Assembly (NCBI RefSeq): GCF_037026715.1
Contig: NZ_JBANCG010000011.1
Coordinates: 62,001 to 126,000, forward strand
Reading direction: 5' to 3'
Source: Breoghania sp037026715
GTDB taxonomy: Bacteria; Pseudomonadota; Alphaproteobacteria; Rhizobiales; Stappiaceae
Length of the DNA stretch: 64,000 nt
The position numbers and the translations under genes are program-made. Shown here one piece after another: positions 43,516 to 51,748 of this stretch (its first letter is position 1; each line of letters opens with the position of its first letter). A model generated the notes under the pieces. It saw only the letters and a list, made by a program, of their open reading frames with translations, was not told the origin of the DNA and made no database searches.

Positions 43516-44240
43516 CGATGATCATCGGCCATCGCGGCGCCCGCAATCTCTGGCCCGAGAACAGCTTCACGGGCTTTCGCAATCTGCTTGAGTTTCCCGT
43601 CGAGGGCGTCGAGTTCGACGTCCATCTGACGAAGGCCGGCGAGGTGCTCGTGATCCACGACCCGACGCTGGAGCGCACCACCGACGGCACCGGCCGCGTG
43701 GCCGATCTCGCGCCCGGCGCCCATCGCTCGGTGACTTTACACGGCTCCGACGGTGACACGATCCCGACCCTCGACGAGGTTCTGGAGATCTTCGCCACGA
43801 CGGACCATGAGATCCATCTGGAACTGAAGACCGACGCCGACCACCTGCCCTATGCCGGCGGGCTCGAGGAGCGCGTCCTTGAGGCTATCGACCGACACGG
43901 CGTCGCGTCCCGCACGGTGGTGACGAGCTTTTCCCATGACGTGCTCGCCCAGTTGAAGGAACTGCGCCCCGACCAGCGCCGCCTTGCCTCCATGCACCTG
44001 CCAGAAGCCGAACGGCTGGGCCTTGAGCCGGGGCTGAGGACGCTCCTGGATCTCGCCGACATCATCGCCATCGAGAAGACGCTTCTTGCCGACAACTGGG
44101 CGACGATCACCGCGCTTGTGCCCGCCGACCGGCTCGGCGTGTGGACGCCCAATGACGAGGACGAACTCGCCGACTGGCTGTCCCGCCCGTTGCGCCAGGT
44201 GACGACGGACCGACCGGACCTCGCGCTGAAACGGCGGTAG
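43512..44240 (+). CDS. Glycerophosphodiester phosphodiesterase 2
   Basis: A 242-residue paralogue of the gene before it, with the same catalytic layout: IIGHRGARNLWPENSFTGF, VEFDVHLTKAGEVLVIHDPTLERTTDGTG, HLELKTDAD. The two share a common origin but have diverged through much of the barrel, so they may use different head groups or act as a heterodimer. It is the last gene of the operon; a palindromic repeat follows. Confidence 0.92.
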   Translation: MTMIIGHRGARNLWPENSFTGFRNLLEFPVEGVEFDVHLTKAGEVLVIHDPTLERTTDGTGRVADLAPGAHRSVTLHGSDGDTIPTLDEVLEIFATTDHEIHLELKTDADHLPYAGGLEERVLEAIDRHGVASRTVVTSFSHDVLAQLKELRPDQRRLASMHLPEAERLGLEPGLRTLLDLADIIAIEKTLLADNWATITALVPADRLGVWTPNDEDELADWLSRPLRQVTTDRPDLALKRR

Positions 44241-44274
44241 GAAGCACTTCGATCACGACTCGGCGAGAAAAGGT

Positions 44275-44387
44275 CCCCTCTCCCTTTGGGAGAGGGTTAG
44301 GGTGAGGGGTGTTGGATCCTCCGTATCCACGATGCTCCGACACCCCTCACCCGGCGCATCCGCGCCGACCTCTCCCCACGGGAGAGG
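44275..44387. repeat. Intergenic palindromic repeat, copy B (inverted relative to copy A)
   Basis: CCCTCTCCCTTTGGGAGAGGG at one end and CACCCGGCGCATCCGCGCCG with CCTCTCCCCACGGGAGAGG at the other: the same components as 40646-40759 in reverse order. It lies between the convergent GDPD and cytochrome b genes and may act as a bidirectional transcript end. Confidence 0.82.
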
Positions 44388-44433
44388 TAATCTGGTGCTC
44401 GCTGGGCCGTCTCAGCGTAAACGGGCCCCGGCC

Positions 44434-45090
44434 CTATCCCTTCAGCCGATACGGCTCGTCGGCCTCCAGATACGCCTCTTCTTCCGGCGAAAGGTCCACC
44501 TTCTCCACGCCCGTGACCATCGGGCGCAGGTGCTCGAAGAAGTGGCCGACGGTGAGCAGGTACACGTGCAGCACCACGAAGGACGCGATCAGGTAGCCGG
44601 AAATCAGGTGCGCATTGGCGATCAGTTCCAGCTTCAAGGAAGCGTCCGCCGTGCCCGGCTGCCAGAGATTGTAGGTGAGATAGGCAAGCCCGCTCACCCA
44701 CATGAGCGGGAACAGCACCAGCTTCAGCGAAAGGTAAGCCAGCACCTGCAACGGATTGTGCTTGCGCCAGTATCCCTTGTGATAGGGCGCCGGCTCGCAG
44801 CGGAAGACGCCCCAGGCATAGAACCGCACCATCCGCCAAAGGCCGTCCCGCCGGGGCACGTAGTGCTTCCATGTGCCCGTCGTCAGGTGCCAGAAGATCG
44901 CGAAGACCCAAAGCACCATCAGCGCCACTGCCGCGATGGTGTGAAGCGTCACCGCCTGCCCGAAATAGAGGAGGTGATGCATCCCGTGCAGCCCCAGCCC
45001 CGTGAACATCAGCACGAAGATCAGAAGCGCCTGCGCCCAGTGCCAGAACCGCTCGAAGCGCGTGTAGATGTTGACCAGCCGCTCAGCCAT
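44434..45090 (-). CDS. Cytochrome b561-type membrane subunit
   Basis: A 218-residue inner-membrane protein with four or five membrane segments and haem-ligand His residues in FERFWHWAQALLIFVLMFTGLGLHG, LHTIAAVALMVLWVFAIFWHL, and AHLISGYLIASFVVLHVYLLTVGHFFEHL. It matches the hydrogenase/thiosulfate-reductase cytochrome b family. It overlaps the octahaem cytochrome gene by 8 bases and is probably its quinol-side partner, passing electrons across the membrane. Confidence 0.88.
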   Translation of the reverse strand: MAERLVNIYTRFERFWHWAQALLIFVLMFTGLGLHGMHHLLYFGQAVTLHTIAAVALMVLWVFAIFWHLTTGTWKHYVPRRDGLWRMVRFYAWGVFRCEPAPYHKGYWRKHNPLQVLAYLSLKLVLFPLMWVSGLAYLTYNLWQPGTADASLKLELIANAHLISGYLIASFVVLHVYLLTVGHFFEHLRPMVTGVEKVDLSPEEEAYLEADEPYRLKG

Positions 45091-46822
45091 GGTTCGTCCT
45101 CCTCCCGCAGCGGATCATCCTCACGCCCATGTGCCCAAGCACGCCGACGACGGCGAGGAACAGGATCGCGAGCCCGATCTTGTTGGCCATCGACATCGGT
45201 TCCGAGCCGGGAATGTAGATGCCCTTGATGCCTGCGAGCCGGCCGCCCGGCGAATGACACTCGCCGCACTTCACGGCGTCGTCGGCCGGCGCCACCATGT
45301 GCGTGATCGGCCAGTACATGTGCGTGTCGACGAAGCCGAACTCGCCTGAATATGGCTCACCGACATAGTCCATCGCCGCCTTGATCGACTTTGCCCAGTC
45401 GAAGTTCGTCCAGAAAGCGCTCGTCGTCTCCGGCCCGTAGACGTGGTTGTAGACGAGGTGGTTGAGCTTCGCGTCGTAAGCCTGCCGCCCGTCCATCCGC
45501 TTGAAAGGCCAGATGCGGGCATTCGGGTCGCTGGCCGAACCGGCGATGGAATTGATCTCCACGGTCTTCGTCGGATCGATCGTGTCGGCGGCCGAGGTGT
45601 AGCGCACCTCGCCATTGAACCAGGCGTAATGGGGCACGACATTCTCGCCCCACGCAAAATCGCCCTTAGTCGACAGATAGGTGTGCAGCCGCTTGCCGTC
45701 GGACTGGACGAACGCGTCCTCGTGATAGGGCTTGCCGTCCTTCAGCTTGCCAGCCGTCGACCAGTCCCAGAAGGTTTTCGTGGCGACGCCGCCGCGCGCG
45801 AATTCCGGAATGTGGCAGGTCTGGCAGGCGACCCTGTCTGTGTGATCGTTGAGCTTCGCCGCGATCAGCGACGCGCCCTTGTGCGGCTCCATGCCGTGGC
45901 AGGATTCGCAGGTCGCCACATCACGCGGCGCGCCCGGTCGCCCGCCCGTACCCTTGGTGTCCTTGGCCGCGACGTCGTAGCGGCTGCCCGCCGTCTGGTG
46001 GCCGTAAGTGACATGGCAGGTGGCGCAGGTGAAATCGCCCCCCTCCTTCGACATGTGAACATCGACGGAGTGATCCGGATCGACCAGCACGGAGGAGAGA
46101 TCGCCGTGCTTCACGTTATCCCCGCCGCCGCCGTAGAAATGGCACTGGCCGCAATTCTCGCGCCCCGGCAGACCGACGCTTTGTGCCGCTGCGGCGAGAT
46201 CGACCGGAACCGCCGTGGCCCCGGTGATCGTCTTTGCACCCGCCTCCAGCGGAGCGACCGCCGCCTCCCCCGCCTTATTGTCGAGTTTGGCGTAGGTGCC
46301 CTTGTCCGCGTGACAGGCGAGGCAGTCGACCGCCGTCTCGTCGTTGGGCGGCGGCGTCTTCATGCTGTCCCAGCCGTAGCCTGCATGACAGCTCGTGCAG
46401 CGCGGTTCGTTGGCAGCGACATTGCCGCAGAACGCGTTGATGACATTGCGCTTGCCGAGCTTCGGGCCGGTGCCGGAATGGGTGTAGTCCCAGGTCCAGT
46501 GGAGCGAGCCCATCACCTGTTTGGAGGCTTCCGTGTGGCATTTCAGGCAGGCTTTCGTGACCTCACGCCCGCTTGCGAACGGCTGTTTGAGGATCTCGAA
46601 GGTCGAATGATCGGCCGTGCTCTGAGAGGCCTTGACGGGTGGCTTGGCGGCTGAAGGCTCCTGCGCACCGGCTGCCGCGGCCATCAGAATGGCCAGGGTG
46701 AAGGCAAGCGCCGCCGCAAGGATCGCGAATGTCCCGTTTCGCGGTTGCGGCGCGGCACAGGTCCGAACCTTCGGCAGTTTCGGCTGCGCCGGTGGCAACG
46801 GGAGTTTGTTGTTCATTGGCAT
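45083..46822 (-). CDS. Octahaem cytochrome c (tetrathionate-reductase-like)
   Basis: About 579 residues from ATG 46822, with AGGACGG upstream; the much longer frame to 47098 would run into the small upstream gene. After an N-terminal signal/anchor (GTFAILAAALAFTLAILMAAAAGAQ) there are eight CxxCH haem sites: CLKCH, CTSCH, CLACH, CGQCH, CATCH, CESCH, CQTCH and CGECH. A C-terminal membrane segment (IGLAILFLAVVGVLGHMGVRM) should tether it to the periplasmic face. The layout resembles octahaem tetrathionate reductases, which reduce tetrathionate, nitrite or hydroxylamine in vitro. The real substrate is unknown. The cytochrome b gene follows. Confidence 0.9.
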   Translation of the reverse strand: MPMNNKLPLPPAQPKLPKVRTCAAPQPRNGTFAILAAALAFTLAILMAAAAGAQEPSAAKPPVKASQSTADHSTFEILKQPFASGREVTKACLKCHTEASKQVMGSLHWTWDYTHSGTGPKLGKRNVINAFCGNVAANEPRCTSCHAGYGWDSMKTPPPNDETAVDCLACHADKGTYAKLDNKAGEAAVAPLEAGAKTITGATAVPVDLAAAAQSVGLPGRENCGQCHFYGGGGDNVKHGDLSSVLVDPDHSVDVHMSKEGGDFTCATCHVTYGHQTAGSRYDVAAKDTKGTGGRPGAPRDVATCESCHGMEPHKGASLIAAKLNDHTDRVACQTCHIPEFARGGVATKTFWDWSTAGKLKDGKPYHEDAFVQSDGKRLHTYLSTKGDFAWGENVVPHYAWFNGEVRYTSAADTIDPTKTVEINSIAGSASDPNARIWPFKRMDGRQAYDAKLNHLVYNHVYGPETTSAFWTNFDWAKSIKAAMDYVGEPYSGEFGFVDTHMYWPITHMVAPADDAVKCGECHSPGGRLAGIKGIYIPGSEPMSMANKIGLAILFLAVVGVLGHMGVRMIRCGRRTNHG

Positions 46823-46976
46823 CACACCGTCCTGTCGGCCGGCCAGACGTCCGCGCGCGGCGCGTGGCCTGAGGCCGACCGCGCACGTCCATGTCCAGGC
46901 AGGCCTTGCGAAAACGGCCAGACGCAACCGTTCTGCAGAGCTCTGCAGGGATGCGTTCCGGCGCTGATAGGCAGGG

Positions 46977-47234
46977 CTAGTCGCCCGGAGTGGGCTCCAG
47001 AAGGGAAACGGGATCGCTGGCCGGAAAGCTCTCGCGCAGCGCCTCGTCGAGGCCTGCCTGCGCGTGCGCACGCGCCTCTGCCCGTCCGAGGTTCGCAACG
47101 CGCTCCCTCGTCACGGCACAGGCCGAGTTGCCTTCGGTCCGCACGATCGCCGTCGTACGGCGCACGACGACTTCGCGCGACACCGTTACAGGATCGACCG
47201 GACTGCGTGTCTCATGCTCGGCTTTTCTGGTCAT
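46977..47234 (-). CDS. Small conserved protein with ESFPASDPVS motif
   Basis: An 85-residue soluble protein with GGAGG before ATG 47234. The C-terminal DEALRESFPASDPVSLLEP is a motif found in many short proteobacterial proteins of unknown function. The N-terminal half is rich in Arg, Thr and Val. It lies 154 bases upstream of the octahaem cytochrome gene, downstream of a Fnr-like box, so it is probably co-regulated with the respiratory genes. Confidence 0.75.
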   Translation of the reverse strand: MTRKAEHETRSPVDPVTVSREVVVRRTTAIVRTEGNSACAVTRERVANLGRAEARAHAQAGLDEALRESFPASDPVSLLEPTPGD

Positions 47235-47333
47235 GTGTCATCCTCCCCGGATCGACCATGCGGGAAGTTGCCTCCCTTGAGGAAGGTTTCCCGGCACTTT
47301 TGAAAAGCAAAGCACGCGCGACAGAACAGCGCA

Positions 47334-47347
47334 TTGAATATTGTCAA
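47334..47347. promoter_or_regulatory. Fnr/FixK-like box
   Basis: TTGAATATTGTCAA has TTGA half sites spaced as in Fnr-type boxes (consensus TTGAT N4 ATCAA). It is 100 bases upstream of the small protein/octahaem operon, and a Crp/Fnr gene with the matching recognition helix lies next to it. Confidence 0.6.
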
Positions 47348-47423
47348 TTCCGCCGGTGAGCGGGAAGCAACTTGAGCGGGAGAACTTTATCTGGGCGGGC
47401 GTAGAACGCGGGTTACACGTGCC

Positions 47424-48131
47424 TCAAAGACCGACGAGGCGACGCAGGTTCGGCGTGTCGCAGAGGAACTGGTTCGGACGCGGCTCCGAAATGAAGCCCT
47501 TGCGCTTCAGTTCCGCCATCGTGCGGCTCGCGGTCTCCGTCGTCAGCCCCAGCAGCGCGCCGAGATCCTCGCGGCTGAACAGCTCGCAGCGCTCGTCCTC
47601 TTCCTTTTCCGACAGCCACAGCAGCAGTCGCGCCACCCGGTCGCGGGCCGAGCCGGTGGAGAATTCCGTGATCCAGCGATCGGCAGTGCCCACGGCCTTG
47701 TGCCAGCGCGCCATCAACTCGTTGAACAGCCGACTGTTGTTGTGCGAGAGCGTGCGAACCACATCCACTGGCAGGCGACAGACCTCGGTATCGCGCAGCG
47801 CCGTGGCGGTGTGCGGATACTCCTCGTCGATCATCGCTTCCAGACCGAACAGATCGGTTTTGCGCAGAAGGCGGACAATGCGCGCCGTGCCGTCCGGCAG
47901 ATACTGGGTAAGCTTGACGAGCCCGCTGCGGATCGTGAACAGCGTCTGCGCCGGATCGCCCGCATCGTAGATGCGCGCGCCGGCCGAATAGGAGAGCTGA
48001 TCGATGGGCCGGTGCAGATGGGAGAAATCCTCCTCCGTCAGCCCGGCAAACAGCACGGCGTTGCGCACGACGCAATGCCGGCAATCGGCCACGCCCGTCC
48101 AGGCTTCCCCGACCTCCACCCGTTTCACCAA
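47424..48131 (-). CDS. Crp/Fnr-family transcriptional regulator
   Basis: A 235-residue regulator with a cyclic-nucleotide-fold sensor domain (SYSAGARIYDAGDPAQTLFTIRSGLVKLTQYLPDGTARIVRLLRKTDLFGLEAM) and a winged HTH (REDLGALLGLTTETASRTMAELKRKGF). The recognition helix has the Glu-x-x-Ser-Arg pattern used by Fnr to read TTGAT half sites. An N-terminal CRHC and a later Cys (TEVCRLP) are present, but the third N-terminal Cys of classic Fnr is absent, so a [4Fe-4S] sensor is uncertain. It is next to cydC and probably controls cyd and the octahaem genes under low oxygen. Confidence 0.9.
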   Translation of the reverse strand: MVKRVEVGEAWTGVADCRHCVVRNAVLFAGLTEEDFSHLHRPIDQLSYSAGARIYDAGDPAQTLFTIRSGLVKLTQYLPDGTARIVRLLRKTDLFGLEAMIDEEYPHTATALRDTEVCRLPVDVVRTLSHNNSRLFNELMARWHKAVGTADRWITEFSTGSARDRVARLLLWLSEKEEDERCELFSREDLGALLGLTTETASRTMAELKRKGFISEPRPNQFLCDTPNLRRLVGL

Positions 48132-48167
48132 GCAACCCCCTCCGCCTGACCGCCCGCGTATCGCCTG

Positions 48168-49862
48168 CTACTGTCGCCGGAAGACCTCGTCGGGAGCGCC
48201 GCGTCCGGCAATTCGTCCCGCTTCCAGCACGATGACCTCATCCATCAGGTCAAGACACGCGTGACTGTGCGTGATGAGAAGCACCCCGCGTTCGCGCGTT
48301 GCCTCCAGCACATTCTCAAGTACCCTTTCCTCGGTCTCCGGGTCCAGCCCTTCCGTCGGCTCGTCGAGAATGAGGAAGGGCGCATCCTTGAGAAGCGCGC
48401 GGGCAAGTCCGAGCCGGCGGCCCTCCCCGCCGGACACCTTCGCCCCGTGCGCGCCCACATACGTCTCGAAGCCCTCGGGCTGCGCCTCGATGAACTCCAG
48501 AATGCCCGCAAGAGCGCAGGCCTGCTCGATCCGGCCTTGCGAAACTCCGGGTTGCGCGAGACGGAGATTGTCCGCGATCGTTGCGGAAAACAGGTGATCC
48601 GACTGCGCCAGAACGGCGATACGGCGGCGCAGGTCGGCGGCCGCAAAGGCCTCCACGCGATGCCCTGCGAACCGGATTTCCCCTTCGCTTGCGGCACGAT
48701 AGCGCAGGGCCAGTGCAACCAGGCTCGACTTGCCCGACCCGCTCGGCCCGACAATGGCGATGCGCTTTCCCGGCCGAAGCGTGAAGCTCACGTCGCCGAC
48801 GGCCGGCGCCAGTGCGCCGGGATAGGTGAAGCCGACGTGTGAGAAGGCGAGTTCGCCCGTCTCCGGCACCGTTTCGGGCACATCAGGTTCGGCAACCGGT
48901 GGGGGGCGGTCTGCGAGCGAGAAGATGCGGCGTGCGGAGGCGAGGAACCCCGGCAGCGTCTGCAAAGCCACCGGCAACGGCCCCACCGCCTCAAACAGCG
49001 CCAACCCCATCAGCGCCAGCATGACGAGATCCGGCCCGGCAAGCCTTCCCGTGGCAAGTCCAGGCCCGCCGATCGCGATCACGGCGACAAGCGCGAGGTT
49101 GGCGGCAAGACCGACGCCAGCGGAAGCGAACCCGGCGAGGCTCGCCACCCTGCGCTCGTCCGCGATCAGCGCATCGGATGTATCGAGCACCGCCGCGCGG
49201 TGGCGATGGTGCGGATCGTAGATATCGAGTTCGGCGCGTGCCTCCAGATGCTCCACCAGCAGCGCGTTGAGATCGGAGGAATTGGCCGTCACCCGGCGCG
49301 ACGGGGCGGCGCTGAGCCGGCCGACGGCAAGCGGCAACGCAACGCCCGCAGCAATCGCCAGCACGGCCAGCGCAATAGCGATGCCGATATCGTGCAAGGC
49401 AGCGAATGTGATGCCGACGCCGACAACGATGACAGCCGCAACCATCGGCTGGAGGATCCGCAGGAAGGCGAATTCCAGCCGGTCGATATCGCCGCGAAGC
49501 CGGGTCATCAGATCGCCGCTGCGCGCATCCTCAAGGGCTGCCGGCGCCAGCGGCTCCAGTCTCCCGAAGAGCCAGGGGCGGAGCCTTGCGACGAATTTCA
49601 GCGTCGCCTCGTGACCCACCAGCCGTTCCACGTAGCGCCCGCCCGTGCGCGCGATGGCGAAGGCGCGGATCATCGCGGCGGGCGTGAAATAGTTCATGGA
49701 AACGCCGGCAAGCCCCGCCGCCGCCATGGCGGTGATGAACCAGCCCGACGTCGCCATCAGCGCCACATGGGCGAGCGTCGCCATGGCCGACAGGGCGATG
49801 GAAAGCGCCATCCAGCCGGCCTGCGGCCGCATCAGCCTGAGAACGCGCAGGAAGTCCTTCAC
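48168..49862 (-). CDS. cydC: Cysteine/glutathione exporter subunit CydC
   Basis: A 564-residue ABC half-transporter with an N-terminal six-helix domain (MALSIALSAMATLAHVALMATSGWFITAMA, then GGRYVERLVGHEATLKF) and a C-terminal ATPase: Walker A GPSGSGKSS, signature VSGGEGRRLGLARALL, Walker B FLILDEPTEGLDPE. With CydD it exports cysteine and glutathione to the periplasm, which is needed for assembly of bd oxidase. It overlaps the CydD stop by 4 bases. Confidence 0.95.
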   Translation of the reverse strand: MKDFLRVLRLMRPQAGWMALSIALSAMATLAHVALMATSGWFITAMAAAGLAGVSMNYFTPAAMIRAFAIARTGGRYVERLVGHEATLKFVARLRPWLFGRLEPLAPAALEDARSGDLMTRLRGDIDRLEFAFLRILQPMVAAVIVVGVGITFAALHDIGIAIALAVLAIAAGVALPLAVGRLSAAPSRRVTANSSDLNALLVEHLEARAELDIYDPHHRHRAAVLDTSDALIADERRVASLAGFASAGVGLAANLALVAVIAIGGPGLATGRLAGPDLVMLALMGLALFEAVGPLPVALQTLPGFLASARRIFSLADRPPPVAEPDVPETVPETGELAFSHVGFTYPGALAPAVGDVSFTLRPGKRIAIVGPSGSGKSSLVALALRYRAASEGEIRFAGHRVEAFAAADLRRRIAVLAQSDHLFSATIADNLRLAQPGVSQGRIEQACALAGILEFIEAQPEGFETYVGAHGAKVSGGEGRRLGLARALLKDAPFLILDEPTEGLDPETEERVLENVLEATRERGVLLITHSHACLDLMDEVIVLEAGRIAGRGAPDEVFRRQ

Positions 49863-51559
49863 GGGGCGACCTCCTCTTCCTCAATCCGCAGCGCATCCGC
49901 GATCCGGCCGGCGCGAAGACCCACCACCCGGTCGGCCTGTTCGATTGTCGCCTTGCGGTGGGCCACCATCAGCGCCGTGCGGCCCGGCAGCAGGCGCTTG
50001 ATCGCCGCCTGCACCCGCGCCTCGCTCTCAGCATCCAGATGCGCGGTCGGCTCATCGAGAACAATCACCGGCGCATCGCGGTAGAAGGCGCGCGCAAGCG
50101 CCAGCCGGTGCGCCTCTCCGCCCGAAAGCCCTGCCCCGCCCTCGCCGACGAAACTGTCGAGACCATGGGGAAGCCGGGCAATCACGTCGGCAAGATCCGC
50201 CTGCCGGACGGCTTCCTCCAGCCGGGCGCGGTCGGGCGACGCCTCACCCGGCGCGATGTTGGCGGCAAGCGTGCCTGACAAAATGCGCGGGGCCTGCGGC
50301 ACATAACCGATCATCCCGCGCCATTCAGCGATATCGAGCGAACCGAGCGCCACGCCGTTGACGAGAACGCGCCCCGACGTCGGTTGAACGAAACCCAGCA
50401 GCAGATTGAGAAGACTCGATTTCCCCGCCCCTGACGGTCCCGCAAGCGCGACCGCCTCGCCGGCCGCGACACGGAACGACACTCCGTCAAGCGCGCGCCG
50501 CCCATCGGCGAACGTCAGCGTGACGTCCTCAAACGAAAGCGCTATCCGCTCCGGCCGCGGCACCGGTTCGGCCCCACCGGGCTCGGCCAGCGCCGGCACG
50601 TCCTCCAGCGCAACGATGCCTTCCGCCGCGCCGATCGCCTCCATGCGCGCGTGATAGGCCGTGCCCATGGAGCGAAGCGGCAGATAGAATTCCGGCGCCA
50701 GCAGCAGAATGAACAGCCCCTCGAAATAGCCGATCTCGCTCCACAGCAGACGGAAGCCGATCAGCACGGCAACGATGGCGATGGAGACGGTTGCGAAGAA
50801 TTCCAACACCAGCGACGACAGGAACGCGATCCTCAGCACCGCCATTGTGTCGCGGCGATAGGCGTCGGCGACCTTCGCCACCTGCTCCGTCATCCGCCGC
50901 GCGGCATTGAAGGCCTTCAGCGTCGCAAGGCCCTGTACCGCGTCGAGCAGATGGCCCGACATGCGCTGCAGCCGCCCCCATTGCCGCTGGTTGAGCTTTT
51001 CCGCCCCCTCCCCGATCAGGATCATGAAAACCGGAATGAGCGGCGCCGTGACCACGAAGACGACGGCGGATATCCAGTCGAAGGGCAGCACCACGGCGAA
51101 GATCGCCAGCGGCAGCAGGCCGGCCATGACGGAGGCTGGAATGTAACGGGAATAGTAGGGCTCGATGGCGCGCACGCCGTCGGCAATCGCCGCGACCGTC
51201 TCGCCCGTCTTCAGATCGGCCAGCGCGACCGGTCCGATCCGCTCGACCTGGGACACGAGATGTGCGCGCAAGGTCCGCATGACGGCGGCGGCTGCGGAAA
51301 AGGCGAAGCGGTCCGTCGCCCACACGGCCCCGGCCCGGACCACGATGACCGCGGCCAGCAGGACGAGTTCCGTCGTCACGGCGGCGAAGGCGCGCTTCTG
51401 GAAGATCAACTCGTCCAGAATGCGCGCCACAAGATAGCTCTGAGCGATGACGGCCAGTCCGGTCGTCACCGCGGATGTGAGCGTCAGGCGAAGATCGCGT
51501 TTCGCGGTCTTCTTGAAGCCTTTCAGGAAGGCGCCCAGACGTTTGCGATCGGTAGTAAT
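49859..51559 (-). CDS. cydD: Cysteine/glutathione exporter subunit CydD
   Basis: An ABC half-transporter; the ATPase part has Walker A GPSGAGKSS, signature LSGGEAHRLALARAF and Walker B VIVLDEPTAHLDAE. The conserved N-terminal region (RLGAFLKGFKKTAKRDLRLTLTS) lies before the first available GTG at 51469. No ATG, GTG or TTG exists in frame between there and cydX. GGGAGAG is followed 6 bases later by ATT at 51559, the likely start, giving 566 residues. With CydC it supplies reductant for bd-oxidase assembly. Confidence 0.88.
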   Translation of the reverse strand: MTTDRKRLGAFLKGFKKTAKRDLRLTLTSAVTTGLAVIAQSYLVARILDELIFQKRAFAAVTTELVLLAAVIVVRAGAVWATDRFAFSAAAAVMRTLRAHLVSQVERIGPVALADLKTGETVAAIADGVRAIEPYYSRYIPASVMAGLLPLAIFAVVLPFDWISAVVFVVTAPLIPVFMILIGEGAEKLNQRQWGRLQRMSGHLLDAVQGLATLKAFNAARRMTEQVAKVADAYRRDTMAVLRIAFLSSLVLEFFATVSIAIVAVLIGFRLLWSEIGYFEGLFILLLAPEFYLPLRSMGTAYHARMEAIGAAEGIVALEDVPALAEPGGAEPVPRPERIALSFEDVTLTFADGRRALDGVSFRVAAGEAVALAGPSGAGKSSLLNLLLGFVQPTSGRVLVNGVALGSLDIAEWRGMIGYVPQAPRILSGTLAANIAPGEASPDRARLEEAVRQADLADVIARLPHGLDSFVGEGGAGLSGGEAHRLALARAFYRDAPVIVLDEPTAHLDAESEARVQAAIKRLLPGRTALMVAHRKATIEQADRVVGLRAGRIADALRIEEEEVAP

Positions 51560-51589
51560 GTCGATCTCTCCCGACCGTCGGTTCAGGTC

Positions 51590-51724
51590 TTACGCGCCCT
51601 GATCGGACCCGTTGCCATTGCCATTCTTGCGTTCGAAATCATCCTGGAATTCGAACCACATGACATTGATCACGGAGATGCACAAGGCAGCTGTCACGCC
51701 AAGGACCCAGGCAAAGTACCACAT
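51590..51724 (-). CDS. cydX: Cytochrome bd oxidase small subunit CydX
   Basis: A 44-residue protein between cydB and cydD. It reads MWYFAWVLGVTAALCISVIN, then a short charged tail (WFEFQDDFERKN): the single membrane helix starting with MWYFxW and the FE segment are diagnostic of CydX, a small subunit that stabilises the bd-oxidase haems. It starts 24 bases after the cydB stop. Confidence 0.93.
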   Translation of the reverse strand: MWYFAWVLGVTAALCISVINVMWFEFQDDFERKNGNGNGSDQGA

Positions 51725-51748
51725 GATAGCGTTCCTCTTGTTGCCCGA

